From Enoplolaimus lenunculus (lineage: Eukaryota > Nematoda > Enoplea > Enoplida > Thoracostomopsidae): DNA of 64,000 bases. Location of the stretch: the NCBI GenBank assembly GCA_030248215.1, contig JASANG010000828.1:1-64000 (forward strand), read 5' to 3'. Under the pieces are notes generated by a model. That model saw only the letters and a program-made list of their open reading frames with translations, was not told the DNA's origin and did no database searches. The position numbers and the translations under genes were made by a program. Positions 19,601-31,800 of the stretch are shown here, one piece after another; position 1 is the stretch's first letter; every line of letters begins with the position of its first letter.

Positions 19601-22600
19601 CACAAAGTGATGGAGTTTCTTCGCTGGCATCTTCGCAATCTGTAGGATCTCCGTTGCAAACATACACGTAAGATAAGCAGTTTCCGTCATCGCACCGGAA
19701 ATTTGATTTGCAACTTTCTTCTGAAATCTTTTCTGATTTAACTTTCTCATCTGCAACTCGGGCCCGTATCCAAAAGGAGGGGCGAAAAGGGGCTCAGCCC
19801 CCCTGGAAAATTTTAGGCCCCCTAGAAAGTTTTCAACCTTGCACGTAACTCGTTGAAAACCTTTGAATGCCCGTCCTGAAAAATTTTTTAGCCCCCTAGC
19901 AAGGTGAGTTGGCTACGGGCCTACTGCAACTAGAAAATTTGATGAAAACTCAAAATTAATTCAACTAAGATGTTGCGACAGACAAAATACGCGTTTAGGT
20001 ATTCAAAAATAGTTTTAATACTCAAAGTTTATAACGTTTGGTGCCAAGGGTGACTCAGCCCCCGCCCCTGAAAGCATTTTGGTCTCCCCTAGAAAATTTT
20101 AAACTTTGTTTGTAAGTCAACGAAAACCCACGTATGCCTATCCTGAAAAATGTTTACACACCACGGCAAGGTGACCTAGCTACAGGCCTGAAGTTTGCCG
20201 ATTTGTAGTCACAAGCAAAATCTGACAAACTCATTAATTATCCAAAGTTAATATTCCGACCAGAATTAAAATCAAAACATTAGAAAAAAATTGCTTCTAA
20301 AATTGTGCCAAACATGGGGCCACCCACCCCCAATCGTTCCACCCCTGCGATCAAACTAAAGTTTTAGTACTGAAGTTGTCTCGCTGGCGGCATCAGCCCA
20401 ACTGTCTGAAATTATTGATTCTGCACTGTCATTGGTTCATTGTATCAAATTTTTGCAACCACATACCGCAATCTGATTCGTCACTTTGATCAAGGCAGTC
20501 GTCAATTCCGTTACACTCGAGTTCTTTTAAAATACAACTGCCCTCTCGGCAGCGAAAAAAATTCGAAGCACATTCTACAACACTTTTATTATATGTAAAA
20601 AATAGGTCGCGTCGTATCGAACATAGCATCATAAAGTGTCGAACAAGAACGAAATTTGTTAACGATAATGGCCAATGTTACTTTTAGGGGCGTAACAGTA
20701 GATTAAGCGCACTTCTAAGCCTAAGTCTAAACCTAAGCCTAAGCCTAAGCAAAATAAATGAAATCTAGAATCTAAACCGACTCTTTTATAGACCCAACAG
20801 AGACCTGGACGCCCCTTAAAGTAACATGGGCCTTAATGTAACATGGACCACGATAATGATCATAGGAGGTCATGAGAAGCTCAAATTTATAAAAGCAAAA
20901 CATTGCATACTCGGACCGTTTTTAAACAAAGCCGACATGGATGGATTGAATGGAATCCACATATTTTTAAATATTGTATATATTATATCAGCCATTGTAA
21001 AGAACATGGCCGTAACAGTGTATAAGCATTTGCCGAAGTCTAAGCGTAAGAAGAAGCCTATAAGTAAAACTTGAACGCAACCAAAGAACAGTCTAAAGCT
21101 TAAGCTTACTCTATTGCAGTCCCACAGAAAAACGTTCCGCCTCTTAATCTATACATGAGTTGATATATCAAACTAAAGCAAATAATGTTCTTCTACCCAT
21201 AACAAAATTACCATCAGTCATGGGCGTTCTCAAAATTGGTTAAATTGCACAAATTCAATACTAAACACCACCTTTTCATTGGATTTAAAAGAAAAACTTA
21301 AATTAAAATACATAAACAATATCTTTACGTTGGTTTCAAACAAAATTTCAACAAAAATAAATGCGCTATTAACAGTGCCAGTGTACGAGAGTCAAATTCC
21401 CAAAATTGCGAACATGAGGCCCCCTGCGATGATCAAAATATTTTTCAAATTTTTTGTTTAATATCTTGTTAGGGTGTGAGACCCGTCTTTAGGTTGGGCC
21501 CCCCAAATGGTGGGCATGGGGACACTAGTGGATCCAGTGGTGGGGGGCGTACGCCCACCATCAGAATATTTTTTGTGATAAAATGGTACGGTGCCTACCT
21601 TACAATTTCGCCTTTCCCAGAATCTTTTTTGGGCTAAAACGGTAAGATACTAGTGCATGCACTGGACCTGGGGTGTGCAAAACGCAATAATACTGCTTGT
21701 AGCTATCAACAGATTTACATATTCTTTACCACATGATACTTCGTCAAAACCGTCAGAACAGTGATTTTGTCCATCGCAAGCATGAAATACGTTGATACAT
21801 TCGCCGTTTGGACAAACCAATTCAAGAGAACCACAAGTTGACGCTGTTAAAATCAAAACAGATATTTCAGTAAAATCGCGCTGATCGCAAACAAAATTCA
21901 ATTGGTTCGCTTCAAACTTGGGTAAAATTTCGAAAGTTCAAGTTTCGATAACATAAAATGAACCAGGGTGGCGATATGCTTGTCGCGGCAGCGCCGTCCG
22001 TCACCATACGATATCGTACGTGAGTAATTTTGCGTTCGATACCGCACGGTGATGGACGGCGCCGGACGTCATCAAAAGAGAAGATCCGACGACGGCGATA
22101 TGCTTGTCAACTGAACGTGTCTTTGAAACCAATGCCTATGTAAAGATCAGGGGCGAAACGTTTTTCTCTGTGGGACTGCAATAGAGTCAGCTTAAGAAGC
22201 TTTAGATTAATTTTGTTGCTTGGTTTAGGCTTAGGCTTAAGCGTAGGTTTAGACTATGCGTCTAATACTGTTTCGCCCGGGTTGTTTACATTGGACGAAA
22301 CCAAATACAAAACTTACAGCAACCTGCTTCGTCACTGAAGTCGCCACAATCGTTTACTTTGTTGCAGAGTAACGTTAACGCGATGCATTTGTGATTTTTG
22401 CAGCGAAATTCTTCCAGCTCGCACGTATCTATGAGCAGAATACAGTTTTACTACACTGTAAATTCCAATTAGTTGATTAATCAACTCAGATAGCGCGTCA
22501 CATATTTCTGAGTTAAAATAAAAGTAAACATTAACCCACTCTGAGTTGAGTTGATTCCGGATGACTTGAGTAATTAACTCACAACTCTGAGTTCTAATAG

Positions 22601-25600
22601 TAGTCTAACTCAGAGTGAGTTGACTCCAATTGATTTTGAGTTAAAATCAACTTATTGCAATTTGCAGTAATGCAACAAAAACACGAACAAACTGCACAAC
22701 TGTTTATATAAACAATGGCGTAAAAATGGGGATACATAAGTATAACATCGATGAAACTTCTGAAGAGACAAGAAAATATTACTTTCGCAGGCTTTAGCAC
22801 AACCATTTTTTTAGCCTAACATCCAAAATAATTTGTGCTCACAACACCGCTAGCTTCAAAATTTTTTTCTAAATATATGTAAGGACCAATGTCTAGTACA
22901 GGGCCGGAACAGTAGTATAAGCATATTCTTCAGCCTAAGCTTAAGCCTAAGTTTAAGCGTAAGCATAAGCCTATACCTACGCCTAAATCTAAAGCTAAGC
23001 CTAAGACTAAGCGTAAGAATCAGCCTTTTAAACTTTTCATGCGTTTAGTTGTTGCTTTAAAAATCAGAGAAAACCATTTTTGACTCAAATATGCCTCAAA
23101 ATGGCAAAAAATGACAAAAAGCTACAATTAAGCTTAATGGCAAAAATGACAAAAAAAGATACAATTAAGCTTAATGGCAAAAAATGACAAAAAAGATACA
23201 ATTAAGCTTAATGGCAGAAAATGACAAAAAAGATACGATTAAGATTAATGGCAAAAAATGACAAAAGACATACAATTAACCTTAATGGCAAAAAATAACA
23301 AAAAAGATACAATTAAGCTTAATGGCAAAAAATGACAAAAAGTTACAATTAAGATTAATGGCAAAAAATAACAAAAAAGATACAATTAAGCTTAATGGAA
23401 AAAATTGACAAAAAGTTACAATTAAGATTAATGGCAAAAAATAACAAAAAACATACAATTAAGCTTAATGGCAAAAAATAACAAAAAAGATACAATTAAG
23501 CTTAATGGCAAAAAATGACAAAAACATACAATTAACGTTAATGGCAAAAAATAACAAAAAAGATACAATTAAGCTTAATGGCAAAAAATGACAAGAAAAG
23601 ATACAATTAAGCTTAATGGCAAAAATGACAAAAAAGATATAATTAAGATTAATGGCAAAAAATGACAAAAAAGATACAATTAACCTTAATGGCAAAAATG
23701 ACAAAAAAGATACAATTAAGCTTAATAGCAAAAAATAACAAAAAAGGTACAATTAAGCTTAATGGCAAAAAATGACAAAAAAATACGATATTTAAGCTTT
23801 CTTTATTTTATATATTCTATGCACTCACCACAACTTATTTCGTCAATTCCAGTTCTACAATCGTTATCGCCGTCGCATATGAAATCAGTTGGAATACAAA
23901 AATCTCTGTCACATTCAAATTCATCAGGACTGCAGCTTCCTGAAAATAACAAACGCTGGCTATAAAACTTTGGGCCTGTGTAAAGATCAGGAGCTGGCAG
24001 TTTGTGTTTCGCGGAACTGCAATGGAGTAAGCTTAAGCTTTAGACTAATTTTTTGTATACTATCGAGCAGATGTTACAAAACCTGATATAAAAATCACCG
24101 CTCAGAGACGCTATAAAGCGAAACTGATTCCGCATGAGAGGCGTCAGAACAATCATTTCTTAGAAGTTTCCGTAACGTTTTGTAGCTATGATGAACAAAT
24201 TATTTATTAATGTTCATATTTACCAGTCGTAGTGGGACTACATTTATTGAGCGAAGCTCGAACACACGTAAGCAATTAAGGTAATATGCAAATTAGTTAT
24301 TAGCTAACTATTCATTTATCGGTTTTGGAGGTTTGTAAGCAATTTCCTCAGATTCCTCGCACGCAAAAACCTTTCAGCCACCCTAATAATTATTGGAATA
24401 ATTCAAAAAGTCCTAATTTTGCCTGGTCAATTAAGCTAATATGCAAATTAGCGATTAGCTAACTATTCAATTATCGGTTTTGGAGGTTTGTAAACAAGTT
24501 ATTCAAATTGCTTGCACCTAAAAACCCTTTAGTGCTGAAATTATATTGCTTTTAACCTAAATAATTAGTGAAATATTGTAAAAAGTCCTGATTTAGGCTT
24601 ATAAACTATGCCAATATGCAAATTATCTATTAGCTAACTACTCAATTATTGGTTTTAGACGTTTGTAAACAATTTATTCAGATTCCTCGCACCTAAAAAC
24701 CTTTAGTGCTGAAATTATATTGCTTTTAACCTAAATAATTAGTGAAATATTGTAAAAAGTCCTAATTTAGGCAAACTATGCTAATATGCAAATTATCTAT
24801 TAGCTAACTGCTCAATTATCCATTTTGGAGATTTAAACAGTCTGCGCAGATTCCTCGCACCCAAAAACCCTTTAATGCTAAAATTAGATGGCTTCTAACT
24901 GTAATAATTAGTGAAATATTGTGGAATGTCCTAGTTTAGGCTTAATTAATTATGCAAATTAGCTTGTAGCTAATAAACGGCTTAAAATTTTCAAACCCCA
25001 ATGCGAGGTTAACACTCCAGGATCATTGGCTTTCAAACAAAAAAAGTTTATCAAAATCGGTTCAGCCGTTCCTGAGATTCTTTTCGGACGGACAGACGGA
25101 CAGACGGACAGACGGACGGACGGACATCCACCTTTCGACCCCCAAGTGCAAAACATAAAACGCTTCGCGAAACTCCGAGCTTCGCTCAATAAAAAATACC
25201 ACCGTTCCGTTTAGTTTCCTACGGTGCTCAACAGTTATTATTATGTTTGGTAAGGCCAAATTTGACCGATAAATCATTTAGTAATAATTACTAATTTCCA
25301 TGGCGAGTCAAAGGTTGCAATTATGTCCAATGTGTAGAATAGAACCCGTGTAGTAGTGTAAGCATATTCCTACGCCGGATCATGTAAAGATCAGGGGCGG
25401 AACGTTTTACTGTGAGACTACAAAAGGGTAAACTTAAAGCTTTAGGCTTATTTTGTTGCTTGGCGTACGCTTAGGCTAAGGCTTAGGTTTAGGAATATGC
25501 TCATTCTTACGCTTACTCTTACGCTTAGGCTTAGGCTTAGGAATACGCGTATAATACTGTTCCGCCCATGATCTTTACATTGGCCCCTACGCCTAAGCCT

Positions 25601-25877
25601 AAGTGTAAAAATCAGCTTATACCGAAACCTAAGCCTATTAAAGTCTACGCAACGAATTAATAGTCTTCAACTTAAGCTTACTCTATTGCAGTCCTACAGA
25701 AAAACGTTCCGCCCCTGATCTTTTAAATGGGCCCAATCATCAAATAAACGTGGACCAGTCACTGACCGCATCCAATTTCATCTGATCCGTCTCCGCAATC
25801 GTTTTTTCCGTTGCAAACAGTAATATTTTGGATACATTTGTCGTTTTGGCACTGAAATTCCGCATCACCGCACGATG
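19601..25877 (-). CDS. Six LDLa exons of astacin copy 2
   Basis: Each exon is 108-120 bp, begins with two bases completing a codon and ends with one (class 1-1), and encodes one six-cysteine LDLa module. Calcium-site signatures: [16 protein letters not shown] (25.8 kb), [16 protein letters not shown] (23.9 kb), [16 protein letters not shown] (22.4 kb), [16 protein letters not shown] (21.8 kb), [16 protein letters not shown] (20.5 kb) and [19 protein letters not shown] (19.7 kb). The last has two extra residues and a weakened acidic motif, so its calcium binding may be altered. Such modules bind protein ligands. MITEs occupy most introns between them. Confidence 0.9.
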
Positions 25878-28800
25878 CTAAAAAGGCAAACGCACAGGAT
25901 ATTTGTTTGCAATTTGATCATTAAACTTTTCAACTGGGTTGCAATATTTGCAACAATTTTTTTATCCAAAATTCCAAAAAGGGGGGGTCATTCCATCAAC
26001 TCCCTGCTCCGTGACTTCTGTTAGAGATTTTAAGTTAGCGCAGGTCAAGATGCAATATTATAAGCAAAAACTATCTCATCTGTAGTCAAGAGCGGATGCC
26101 GGGGGGATGGGGTGATGCATCCACCCGTTGGCTGCGGAGTGTAAAAAATTTATGCAACATCCGCTTTCATGAGTGCATCTTCTCTACTTGGAGGTTCTTG
26201 TTAGCGAAACATACATACATGCATACATATAAATACATATATACAAGTGATGGACATCGGATATTTTTTATATCCTGATATATCCGGATATTCGAAATTA
26301 AATTTTCTATTTCGGATATCCGAAACTCGATTTTGCGTTTTTTCTGTTTATAAACATCAATTTTCGTTTCTTAAACGCTTATTGTAACTGTTTGCTCTAA
26401 AGGAAGTACCTTGACCCACAAGGTGATAGTTATGAGCGTAAAACATACAATTCTAAAATCACTTTGTTCTGCAACTGCATTATGACCAGAAAAAAATGAA
26501 TTTTTTCCATTTTTTTGGAAAAATGGAGAAAATGTAAAAAGTTCATTGTTTGTCTGAGCGATCGGTTATCCCACCCTTAGCCGGCGTTTGCCCAACAATG
26601 CTTGTATTTTAAAACTTTTTGCATATTTGAGCGTCTGGATCATTAAATGCCCAAATCTGAATTTTGGAACAATTCGATATTTAAGGCCACAAGTTGCGCC
26701 CTTTGGCACCCAAAAATTTTTTATCGAAAATTTGGACAAATTATATTATCATTTGACGAATTTTTTCCGGCTAACAACCCTATTTTTAAATATATTTAAA
26801 CACGCAGATATTACGTTCATTTTCTATGCTTACATCTTGCAGGACAATTGTAGAACAAATTAATTTTCAATTTATCAAACGATGTTACACGATTAAGACC
26901 GATTTCGATTTGAGTACCGTCCGGATTCGTTTGTTGTAGCGGAATCATGGCCGGTTCAAACGGATTCATTCTAAAATCGAACAAAGTTACGACAAGAGAC
27001 GATGAAAGTGTTTGGGTGGTGTTATACTTATCGTGCGGTCGTTGCTGGCTGAAGCATTGCCAGAACCAGACACACTGTAAATTTCAATAAGTTGATTAAT
27101 CAATTCAGCTGAGCGAGTTGGTTATTTCTGAATTAATATCAGTCAACATTAACTCACTCTGAGTTGAGTTGTCACACAAGGTGAATTGGCTAATGAACTC
27201 AGAATGAATTGAATCAACTTAAAATTCTGAGTTCTGATTGTCCTAACTCAGACTGAGTGATTCAACTCATCCTGAGTTGAAATCAACTCACTGAAATTTA
27301 CAGTGCAGCATTAATAAACATACATAAAGCAAAGCGTCACCCTTACGTATCATTCGTCAACAGATTTGTACGTTACCTACTGTTAGGCTTAGGAAGAAAT
27401 GATCGGCGAAAATACGAGATATGGACCCCCTAGAATTGTTCAACGGTACCACTTTTAGGCCTGCAGGACCTCTGGTTCAAAAATTATGGACCTTTAAAAT
27501 TTAAATTCTTTTACTATAAATAAACGGGCCAATATTACGTTAAGGGGCGTAACAGTAGATTAAGCGTATTGCTAAGATTAAGCCTAAATCTAAGCGTTGC
27601 AAAAATGAATTCCTACGCCTAAGCCTAAACCTAAGCCTAAGCCCAAGCAAAGCAATGTAATCTAGAATCGAAACCTACTCTTTTATGGATCATCCACCAG
27701 AAACCTGGACACCCCTTAAAGTAACATGGGCCAATAAACCTACAAAATTTCTTAAACGAATAAATCTGCTAAAGCCTTACGCTCCAGAAAATTTTCCATA
27801 ATGCATAATACTGGCGTAATCATACGGAATATCGAATAATTCAACTTCGTCTGATTCATACTTTTCATACTGCGATAGTCCAAACGGGCTGATATTTGCT
27901 TCGATGACATTAACGTACGAATCTCGATCTGGTCGAGTTTGTTCATGGTTAAAGCCAAACACATGCATTAACTCATGATACACTGTGCCTATTGTCCAAC
28001 ATTCTGAAGCTTAAATATACCCACACTGTATACTCTCTAAAAGCTCGACCAATGTATTAGAACAGGGTCGGAACAGTATTATAAGCATATTTCTAAGCCT
28101 AGGCCTAAGCCTAAGCGCAAAAATGAGCATATTCCTAAGCCTAAGCCTAAGCGTAAAAATGAGCATATTCCTAAGCCTAAGCGTAAGCGTAAAAATGAGC
28201 ATATTCCTAAACCTAAGCCTAAGCCTAAGCCTAAAAATGAGCATATTCCAAAGTCTAAGCGTAAGCCTAAGCCAAGCAACAAAATTAGTCTAAAGCTTAA
28301 GCTTACTCTTTTCTAGTCCCACAGAAAAACGTTCCGCCCCCCTGATCTTTACGTGCGCCAAAAGCTCAACTAACTTGATTTAACCTTAAGTTAATCCAGC
28401 AGTATTAAACTAAATTTGTAGATTAGCTGAACGAACAGGTTGGTTTACTCTTAAACTAATTTAAAATCTTACGTATTTGCAGTTTTAGCTAAGCTAAGTG
28501 AACTCTCAGATACACATAATTTCTGAGCTGGATTTGTTGCTTGAACCAAAAAATATGATTACTTAAACTCGTGTTAAACTAAAAACATGTTAGTTAAAGT
28601 AAAACTTAAAATTCTAGTTTAGTTATTCCGTCTATCAATTTGAGTTTTACTTTAAACTAATGTTTAAACTTAGTTAAGCTATAATTTAAGTTTAAGTTTT
28701 TAGAGAGTAGCGACCCGAATGAGAGGAGGGTAATAAGAGGGGGCCCTCGTTTCGAGTCCCAATAAATAACAGTATGATTCCCTACAGCACGGTAGTGATA

Positions 28801-31800
28801 GTCTATAAGTCCATATTAGAGTCTTGAAAAAGAGACCAAAAGAGAAGATTAGCATAGATTGCTCAGATACGTGACAGACAGTCAATGAACCAGCATAAAC
28901 TATATTAAATCCAAGAAAAAGATTAACGGAAAAGACAATCAACAAAAATACTTCGGATCTAATCACTGCTTATCGTGATAAAGAATGTAAAATAGGTATT
29001 GGTTGCAACCAGCATGGAACGAATTAAAAATAAATAACAGTCCGTAACCAAATAACAAAAGGTTCTTTCTGAATAAGCAAAAAATATCAGCTCTCTCCCA
29101 TCTTATTTGGCTCACTACAGTAAATGGTGAAACAAATTTTGCAATTTTAAATAGTTAACTTTCAATATTTTGTATCAAAATTGTGAAAAACACTTTGTTC
29201 AAACGATACGCTGATGAAACTTTTCCGCGAGCTTATGGGGTTTTGGTAAAATCATAAATTTGTATTCATGTCTAAAACGAATGTCCACAATGTGTGTCAT
29301 TGAAATTTACAGTGTATGCAGGTACTCAACCTTCTGGAGAGGCGAAATAAATATCAGTCCCCCCTCTTATTCGGGTCACTGCAGTGCCGCACCCGAAAAG
29401 TACATTCTAAAATATTTAATTCTTATTTAAAAAAGCTACACTGTAAATTCCAGTGAGTTGATTTTACCTCAGAATCAGTTCGTTATACGCCCAGAAACGT
29501 GAGTTCTGAATTAGGCCTTTCAGAACACACAATTTGTAAATTGATCGACCTTATTCTGAGTTAATTAACCAACTCACCCGGAATTGATCCAGCTCAGAGC
29601 GAGTTGATGTTTCTGGTTATTCTGGAATAACCAGAAATAACCAATGGCTCTTTGCGTTGATTAATTAACTCACCGGAATTTACAGTGAATTTTACACTTA
29701 CAAAGCGAAACCGGATTAAAAATATCGCCTTCTTCCGGAACACCCAGGAACGTTCCACATCCGGCGAATTCGTTAATGAAAATAACAAACTTCGGTTCAA
29801 ATGTTCGTCTTACCTGAAAACTTCCCGAATATATTTTTTTCAAGACCGCCAGATGAGGCGTAGGCAGAATTTCATTTAAGGATGAGATAAACGTGTAAAA
29901 GAGTACCTGTTTTTCTGCAAATCTTTCCAGAAATTTCAAAGAAAAGTATCACCCCCTATACCTGTTTGTAGACGCCCTTGATCGGTGTCGGCGGGTCAAA
30001 TTGTATACGGATTCTGTAGCTTTACTGCTATTTCATTATTAAACTGTGTTATAAAAAATAAAATTGACTTAACTTTAAACTCCAAAGCCAACCCATTGTG
30101 TACACTGCAAAAATGGTGAGTCAAATTGACTCTCTCCGAAATAGGCTCTATGGCACTACACAAACTGAGAGAGACAAATTCGGCTCCGCCAGAGTCAAGT
30201 AGTCCCGTAGAGCATATTTCAGAAAGTGTGAATTTGACTCACCATTTTTTGAAGTGTAATTATTGCGGGCAAAAAAATTTAAATTGGACAGTATTTACAA
30301 ACCAAGTTAAAAAGTTTAAGAATGGAGGCTAAAAATTTTAGTGGCGTTTTTGCGCCGTCTACACTGTAATTTCATAGAATTGATTTTAATTCAGAATGCG
30401 TCGAATCATCAAGTCAAAATTAGGGTTTTCAAAACTCAGAATTCTAAATTGATTGAAGTCATCTTGTGCTAACTAATCAACACTCATACAGAATTAAATC
30501 AGCTCAGAGTGAGTTAACGCTTACTGTTATATAACTCCGAAATACACTGTAAATTCCAGTGAGTTGATTTTAACTCAGAATGAGTAGAATCACTCAGTCT
30601 GAGTTAGAACTATCAGAACTTAGAATTGTGAGTTGATTCAACTCGATTTGAGTTAACTGATTAACTCGCTCGGAATCAAATCAACTAAGAGCGAAAATCA
30701 ACTCAACTCAGAGTGAGTTAATGCGTATTGTAGTTAACTCAGAAAAAAACTAACTCAATAACTGAGTTGAAAAATCAACTCATTGGAATTCACAGTGTAA
30801 TAACCATAGAAATGACTAATTCGCTCTCTGAGTTGATTAATCAACTAACTGGAATTTACAGTGAAATCGGCTTTTGGCTACGAATCTGCTTACCATTTGT
30901 ATACAAGTTGTTGCGTGAACCAACTCAATAGCGTCCATAACAACAAGCCGCGCATGCGACGGAAATTGCTTATCAAATTCGTAATAAACGGTGTTATTAA
31001 GCCATTTAAACACTTCGTCACCTGTATGATGTACTGAAATTTAACTGAGTTTACACTAAACGCGGTGTACGCTGTAACTTTCAGTGAGTTGAATTTAACT
31101 CAGAATGAGTTGAATCCGCTCAGAGATTTGAGCTCTGAATTAGGTCTTTCAGAACTGAAAATTCTGAATTGATTGAACTTGTTGTGAGTTAAATGAATAA
31201 ACCAATCCAGAATTAAATCAGCTCAAAGTGAGTTAATGTTTACCGTTATTTAACTCAGAAATACCAGAAATAACTAATTCTCTCTCTGAGTTTATAAAAC
31301 AACTCATAGGAATTTACAGCGTATATAGGTAGTTGTCTTCCAGTAGTTTAGCTAAAAACGAACTCGTGTGCTATAGAAATGTGGTCGAGGGGGGAGGTGC
31401 CAAACAATTTTGATGACCGGCCAAGAAAAACATTTCTAAAATTTGCACCTTACGCAAAAACAGCAACAAAAACAACAACAAAAACAAAAACAACAAAAGC
31501 AAAAACAAAAACAGCAACAAAAACAACAACAAAAACAAAAACAAAAACAACAAAAACAAAAACAGCAACAAAGACAAAAATAACAACAAAAACAACAACA
31601 ACAAAAACATCAACAAAAACAGCAACAAAAAACAACAACAAAAACAACAAGAAAAACCATATATAAGAGCCACCTGAAATGTACGTTTTTTCAGCTGCGC
31701 CCCCACGTCGATAAAGTTCGGAATTGATTAGAATTGTAAACAAATTCACTTTTGGCCAAAAATAAAATACTTTTACTAATTGTCAAAATTATACATTCTA

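Noticed and set aside
23465-23752. Hydrophobic minus-strand frame resembling a membrane protein
   Set aside because: It is the antisense translation of the 37-bp tandem repeat.
27996-28012. Stop codon at the junction of two astacin copy 2 exons, suggesting a pseudogene
   Set aside because: It appears only with the CTTCAG acceptor. The upstream TTTAAG acceptor removes it and gives the same exon length (229) as copy 1.
31371-31749. Phe/Val/Leu-rich 100-residue frames as transmembrane proteins
   Set aside because: Low-complexity CAAAAA tract read on the minus strand.
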